Below are positions 60,033 through 64,000 of a stretch of 64,000 nt of DNA, piece by piece (position 1 is the stretch's first letter; each line of letters begins with the position of its first letter). Below the pieces are notes generated by a model. That model was given only the letters and a program-made list of their open reading frames with translations. It did not search any database and was not told the DNA's origin. The stretch is from Bidens hawaiensis (taxonomy: Eukaryota > Streptophyta > Magnoliopsida > Asterales > Asteraceae). The position numbers were made by a program, and so were the translations under genes. The stretch spans positions 186,001 to 250,000 of the forward strand of contig JAIQDT010001734.1 in the NCBI GenBank assembly GCA_021521415.1, read 5' to 3'.

Positions 60033-63000
60033 AGTCCACCCCCCTTACAATGGGATTCGTCCCCGAATCCCGATGCAACAGGAACAACTGCGGATAATGC
60101 TTCCTCATCTCGTCTTCAGACTCCCAAGTAGCCTCGGAACCCCTACGGTGTCTCCACTGCACCTTCACCTGCCTAACCACCTTATTCCTCAGTCGTCTCT
60201 CCTGACGGTCAAGGATAGCAATCGGTTGCTCGACGTAGTTCAGCTTACCATCGAGCTCAATATCGTCAAGAGGCACATGGGCCTCCTCATCCGCTAAGCA
60301 TTTCCTCAGATGAGACACGTGGAAAGTAGGGTGAATCCCCGCGAGCTCCTCTGGTAAATCCAATCTATAAGCTACCTCACCAACTCGGGCCAAAATACGG
60401 AACGGGCCTATAAACCTCGGACTGAGCTTCCCTCTCTTACGAAAACGAATAATGCTCTTCCAAGGACAACCTTTTAACATAACCCGATCCCCAACCTCAA
60501 ACACAATAGGCCTTCGCCTTTTATCTGCATAAGACTTCTGACGATCCTGCGCGGCCTTCATAAATGCTTTGATCTTGTCGAGTTTCTCAGTCGTAGCCTC
60601 GACCACCTCTAAACTACCTAACTGCTTTTGACCAATGGAACCCCAACAGACAGGAGTTCTACACCTCCTACCATACAACATCTCAAACGGTGGCATCCCA
60701 ATCGTAGCGTGATAACTGTTATTATACGAAAACTCCACCAACGGTAAGTGACGGTCCCAACTACCACCAAAGTCGATAACACAAGCCCGCAACATATCCT
60801 CGAGAGTCTGAATGGTCCTCTCGGACTGACCATCCGTCTGCGGGTGATAAGCAGTACTAATGAGGAGTTTGGTGCCCATCTCCTCGTGAAACCTTTTCCA
60901 AAACCTTGAGGTGAAACATGTATCCCTATCCGAAACAATAGACACCGGCACCCCGTGCCTAGAGACGATCTCACGAATAAACACATCGGCCAGCTGCTCT
61001 AAGTTAAAAGTCTCTCGAATCGGCAAGAAATGAGCGCTCTTGGTCAGTCTATCCACAATTACCCAAATGGTGTCATAATTGCCCCTAGGAGTACGAGGCA
61101 GTTTAGTCACGAAATCCATGGTAAGATGTTCCAATTTCCACTCAGGTATTTCCAACGGCTGAAGTTTCCCAAATGGCTTCTGATGCTCGGCCTTAACCTG
61201 TAGACACGTCAAACACTTACTCACGTACAGAGCCACCTCAAATTTCATTGCAGGCCACCAATAATTTTTCTTCAAGTCTTGGTACATCTTGGTCGCGCCC
61301 GGGTGAATAGAATAGCGCGACTTGTGTGCCTCATCCAAAATTTTATCTCTGAATCCTCCATACCTCGGTACCCATAAACGACCATCCTTATATTTCACCC
61401 CATCACCTATGTCTTCCAACAACTTTTCCTGACCCCAAATACGCTCTGACATAATCCATTCCACCTGCAACGCTTCATTCTGTACGTTGGCTAATTGTTT
61501 CAAAATGTCGGGTTTGAGAATAAGCTGGTAGGATTTCACACGAATAGGTTTTGGTCTCTCCTTCCGGCTTAACGCGTCGGCCACCACGTTAGCCTTACCC
61601 GGATGGTACATGATCTCCAGGTCGTAGTCCTTAATCAATTCCAACCATCTACGCTGCCGCATATTCAGTTCCTTTTGCTCGAAGAAATACTTTAAGCTCT
61701 TATGGTCGGTATAAATAACGCATGGAACACCGTACAAATAGTGTCTCCACAACTTAAGTGCAAATACAACCGCTGCCAGTTCTAAATCGTGGGTAGGATA
61801 ATTCGCCTCGTGAGGCTTCAACTGTCGTGAGGCATAAGCGATGACTCGACCTCGCTGCATCAAAACACACCCAAGCCTCTGATAAGAGGCATCAGAATAC
61901 ACCACCAAATCGTCGGTGCCATCAGGTAAAGCTAAGATCGGGGCATGAGTCAATCTGTTCTTCAACTCGAGAAAAGCATCCTCCTGCTCCGTACCCCAAA
62001 CGAACTTAACACTATTCTTAGTTAGCTTGGTTAGCGAAGAGGCAATTTTCGAAAAATCAGGAATAAAGCGGCGGTAATACCCCGCCAAACCCAGAAAACT
62101 ACGGATTTCGGTCGGAGACTTAGGAGACTCCCATTCATTCACGGCTTCCACCTTTGTGGGGTCAACCAGAATACCACCCGGGTTAATGACATGGCCCAAA
62201 AATTGAACCACACGTAACCAGAAGGAACACTTAGAAAATTTTGAATACAATTTGTGTTTCTGCAGAGCCTCCAACACTTCCTTGAGATGACCGGCGTGAT
62301 CGATTTCACGTTTAGAGTACACAAGAATGTCATCGATGAACACAATAACCGAACGATCGAGCATCGGTCTACACACCCGGTTCATAAGATCCATGAACGC
62401 AGCCGGTGAGTTGGTCAAACCGAAAGACATCACCAGAAATTCGTAATGTCCATAACGAGTGCGGAAGGCAGTCTTAGGAATATCTTCCTCCCGAATCTTC
62501 AGCTGATGATACCCGGACCTAAGGTCGATCTTCGAGAACCAACTAGCTCCTTGGAGCTGATCAAATAAATCGTCGATCCTTGGGAGAGGGTACCGATTTT
62601 TGACAGTGAGCTTGTTTAATTCACGATAGTCAATGCACATCCGCATGCTACCGTCCTTCTTTTTAACGAACAGGACCGGGGCACCCCAAGGTGAGATGCT
62701 CGGTCGAATAAAGCCCTTATCGAGCAAGTCTTCCAACTGAGCCATAAGCTCCTTCATTTCATTCGGCGCTAGGCGGTAGGGAGCTCGGGCAACGGGTTTG
62801 GCGCCCGGTACAAGGTCTATCTGGAACTCGACCTCGCGATCCGGCGGCACATCTGACAAATCATCTGGAAATACATCCGGGAAATCCCGAACAATAGGAG
62901 CATCACCGACAGTAGTCGCCTCGGTATTCACATTCATAGCATACGCCAGATACGCCCCGCACCCCCGCTGCATCAACTTCCTCGCCTTAAGCATGGATAT

Positions 63001-63399
63001 AATATGTGGCGTCGCAACATTCCGATCACCGAGGACCGTAATTTGAGTCCCATCCGGGGCCCTTAGACGAACGAGTTTCTGACCACAAATGATCTGCGCA
63101 TCAACATTCGCGAGCCAATCCATCCCGAGCACCACGTCGAAGCAGCCAAGCGACATCAAATACAATTGCACTGGAAATCTGTACCCAGACAACTCGATGG
63201 TACAACCCTGAATAGCCCTAGACACGGACACGGATTTTCCTACAGCGACCTCAATCTCAAACACATCGACTACGCGCTCGGACGATTTGTTCAACGAGGA
63301 ACAGAAAGCGGTAGACACAAAACTTCTACTGGCGCCCGAATCAAATAAGACTGACGCCTGTAATTCATCAAGTAGAAAGGTACCTAGGACAATATTATA
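60028..63399 (-). CDS. Ty3/gypsy protease-RT-RNase H-integrase with chromodomain-like end
   Basis: The minus-strand frame is open from 63399 to the TAA at 60028-60030. Order: protease [11 protein letters not shown] just after the start; [13 protein letters not shown] with [19 protein letters not shown] and catalytic FIDDILVYS; RNase H with [13 protein letters not shown]; integrase with [40 protein letters not shown] and [13 protein letters not shown]; a chromodomain-like end, [19 protein letters not shown]. No stop interrupts it. The polypurine tract is encoded by its last codons and the stop comes from the LTR's first bases. It is probably Tekay/Del-like, related to but distinct from 38065-42675. 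Confidence 0.92.
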   Translation of the reverse strand, partial: YNIVLGTFLLDELQASVLFDSGASRSFVSTAFCSSLNKSSERVVDVFEIEVAVGKSVSVSRAIQGCTIELSGYRFPVQLYLMSLGCFDVVLGMDWLANVDAQIICGQKLVRLRAPDGTQITVLGDRNVATPHIISMLKARKLMQRGCGAYLAYAMNVNTEATTVGDAPIVRDFPDVFPDDLSDVPPDREVEFQIDLVPGAKPVARAPYRLAPNEMKELMAQLEDLLDKGFIRPSISPWGAPVLFVKKKDGSMRMCIDYRELNKLTVKNRYPLPRIDDLFDQLQGASWFSKIDLRSGYHQLKIREEDIPKTAFRTRYGHYEFLVMSFGLTNSPAAFMDLMNRVCRPMLDRSVIVFIDDILVYSKREIDHAGHLKEVLEALQKHKLYSKFSKCSFWLRVVQFLGHVINPGGILVDPTKVEAVNEWESPKSPTEIRSFLGLAGYYRRFIPDFSKIASSLTKLTKNSVKFVWGTEQEDAFLELKNRLTHAPILALPDGTDDLVVYSDASYQRLGCVLMQRGRVIAYASRQLKPHEANYPTHDLELAAVVFALKLWRHYLYGVPCVIYTDHKSLKYFFEQKELNMRQRRWLELIKDYDLEIMYHPGKANVVADALSRKERPKPIRVKSYQLILKPDILKQLANVQNEALQVEWIMSERIWGQEKLLEDIGDGVKYKDGRLWVPRYGGFRDKILDEAHKSRYSIHPGATKMYQDLKKNYWWPAMKFEVALYVSKCLTCLQVKAEHQKPFGKLQPLEIPEWKLEHLTMDFVTKLPRTPRGNYDTIWVIVDRLTKSAHFLPIRETFNLEQLADVFIREIVSRHGVPVSIVSDRDTCFTSRFWKRFHEEMGTKLLISTAYHPQTDGQSERTIQTLEDMLRACVIDFGGSWDRHLPLVEFSYNNSYHATIGMPPFEMLYGRRCRTPVCWGSIGQKQLGSLEVVEATTEKLDKIKAFMKAAQDRQKSYADKRRRPIVFEVGDRVMLKGCPWKSIIRFRKRGKLSPRFIGPFRILARVGEVAYRLDLPEELAGIHPTFHVSHLRKCLADEEAHVPLDDIELDGKLNYVEQPIAILDRQERRLRNKVVRQVKVQWRHRRGSEATWESEDEMRKHYPQLFLLHRDSGTNPIVRGVDL
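60033..60046 (-). other. Polypurine tract inside the pol ORF
   Basis: On the minus strand TAAGGGGGGTGGAC plus one T abuts the LTR start TGTAACACC. It is also translated as the C-terminus of pol. Confidence 0.75.
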
Positions 63400-63488
63400 C
63401 TACTGCTTAGCTACACGATCAACGCATATGATTTCAAAGGAATAAGAAATTATAACGGTGGAATGAAAGCTAAATAAGGAAAAAGTAC
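63400..63488 (-). other. Candidate intron between gag and pol
   Basis: On the minus strand TTTCAG|GTACTT at 63489/63488 and GCAGTAG| at 63400 bound 89 bases. The gag frame closes inside (TAA 63450-63452) and the pol frame opens only after the TAG at 63400-63402. Removing the segment joins both frames in phase. Confidence 0.55.
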
Positions 63489-64000
63489 CTGAAACGCATC
63501 TGCATCCCCTTTTGCTTCCTTCTTGGAGATGTTGAAGGCCCTCGCCCTGGCCTTCGGCTTCTCATCCATCTTCCCTCTTGAGGAAGTCCCCTGACTGGAC
63601 CCCCCCACCTTACTGGTAGAACAATTTGATGACAAGTGACCAGAACCCCTGCAGCGGAAACAAGTCAGAGTCGGGCACTCGTAATGGGGGTGCCCAACCT
63701 TATCACAACGAAAACAGGTGCCGGACCCACTCTTACACTCCCCCTTGTGTATTTTGCCGCACTTCTTGCAGTTACCGAACGCCGCATCCCTTCTAAACTC
63801 AGAAGTTTCAGTCTTCACCCTCTTGCCAGACGAACTAAAATTGTTTCCCCCAGGCCGCTTACCATATGAATTAGTGTTCCAGGTCTTCCTAGCCTCGTTC
63901 GGCGGTAACTTCTCCCTTTGCTCATACAATGTACCTGCCAAGGTAACCACCGAGTGAAAGGAGTTCATGTCAGTGGTCACCACACCCCTACGAACATCCA
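63489..64000 (-). CDS. Ty3/gypsy gag, C-terminal part (runs off the window)
   Basis: The minus-strand frame enters from the window end and is open to the donor-like site at 63489; unspliced it would stop at 63450. It starts in the gag tail (MNSFHSVVTLAGTLYEQREK) and holds three Cys/His knuckles: CKKCGKIHKGEC, CFRCDKVGHPHYEC and CFRCRGSGHLSSNC. Basic, Ser/Gly-rich sequence and ARAFNISKKEAKGDADAF precede protease. The knuckles bind element RNA in the particle. The start codon and gag core lie outside. No lesion is visible. Confidence 0.85.

Overview
The window is plant nuclear DNA made almost entirely of nested LTR retrotransposons, with one recognisable cellular gene. I infer the sunflower family (Asteraceae): the copia elements carry a long extra reading frame after pol of a type I recall from Asteraceae genome annotations, where it is often mislabelled as a longin/synaptobrevin-like protein. 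The family call comes from memory of the protein type, not from a search.

Layout. (1) 1-6271: 3' part of a decayed Ty1/copia element (copy A: RT/RNase H, a 2.6-kb spacer, then the extra ORF), cut at 6271 by a gypsy-type LTR (6272-12187). That LTR is itself interrupted by a 3.9-kb solo LTR (6481-10410, target duplication CCCTT) full of tandem arrays. (2) 12188-13604: leader, LTR remnants and AT-rich repeats. (3) 13605-30716: a three-level nest. A minus-strand gypsy gag-protease relic is split by an old copia remnant (14804-30276, target duplication GTTCT), which is split by a structurally complete but mutated copia element, copy B (15548-29848, target duplication ATTCG). (4) 30717-35648: unassigned DNA, a minus-strand solo LTR (32094-34031, target duplication ACTGA) and a gag-like relic. 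(5) 35649-46531: a minus-strand LTR split by a young, apparently intact Ty3/gypsy chromovirus-like element (36041-45320, 1990-bp LTRs with two differences noticed, target duplication CTAAT, one 1536-residue gag-pol ORF). (6) 47578-55161: a seven-coding-exon minus-strand gene for a bHLH transcription factor of the LRL/ROOTHAIRLESS-like group, with an inferred 5'UTR intron. (7) 55640-57736: a copia gag-protease relic, cut by a minus-strand gypsy element whose 3' LTR (57737-60032), pol and gag C-terminus run to the window end; gag and pol there are separated by an 89-bp intron-like segment.

The signals most worth following are four repeated hairpins with different but paired stems in the leader of the young gypsy element; a CATTCGTTA/TAACGAATG palindrome family filling the copia LTRs and spacers; a conserved GT-AG candidate leader intron and an internal polypurine tract in front of the copia extra ORF; and the candidate gag-pol intron. 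All retroelement statements are structural readings of one sequence; none was checked by alignment software or a database.
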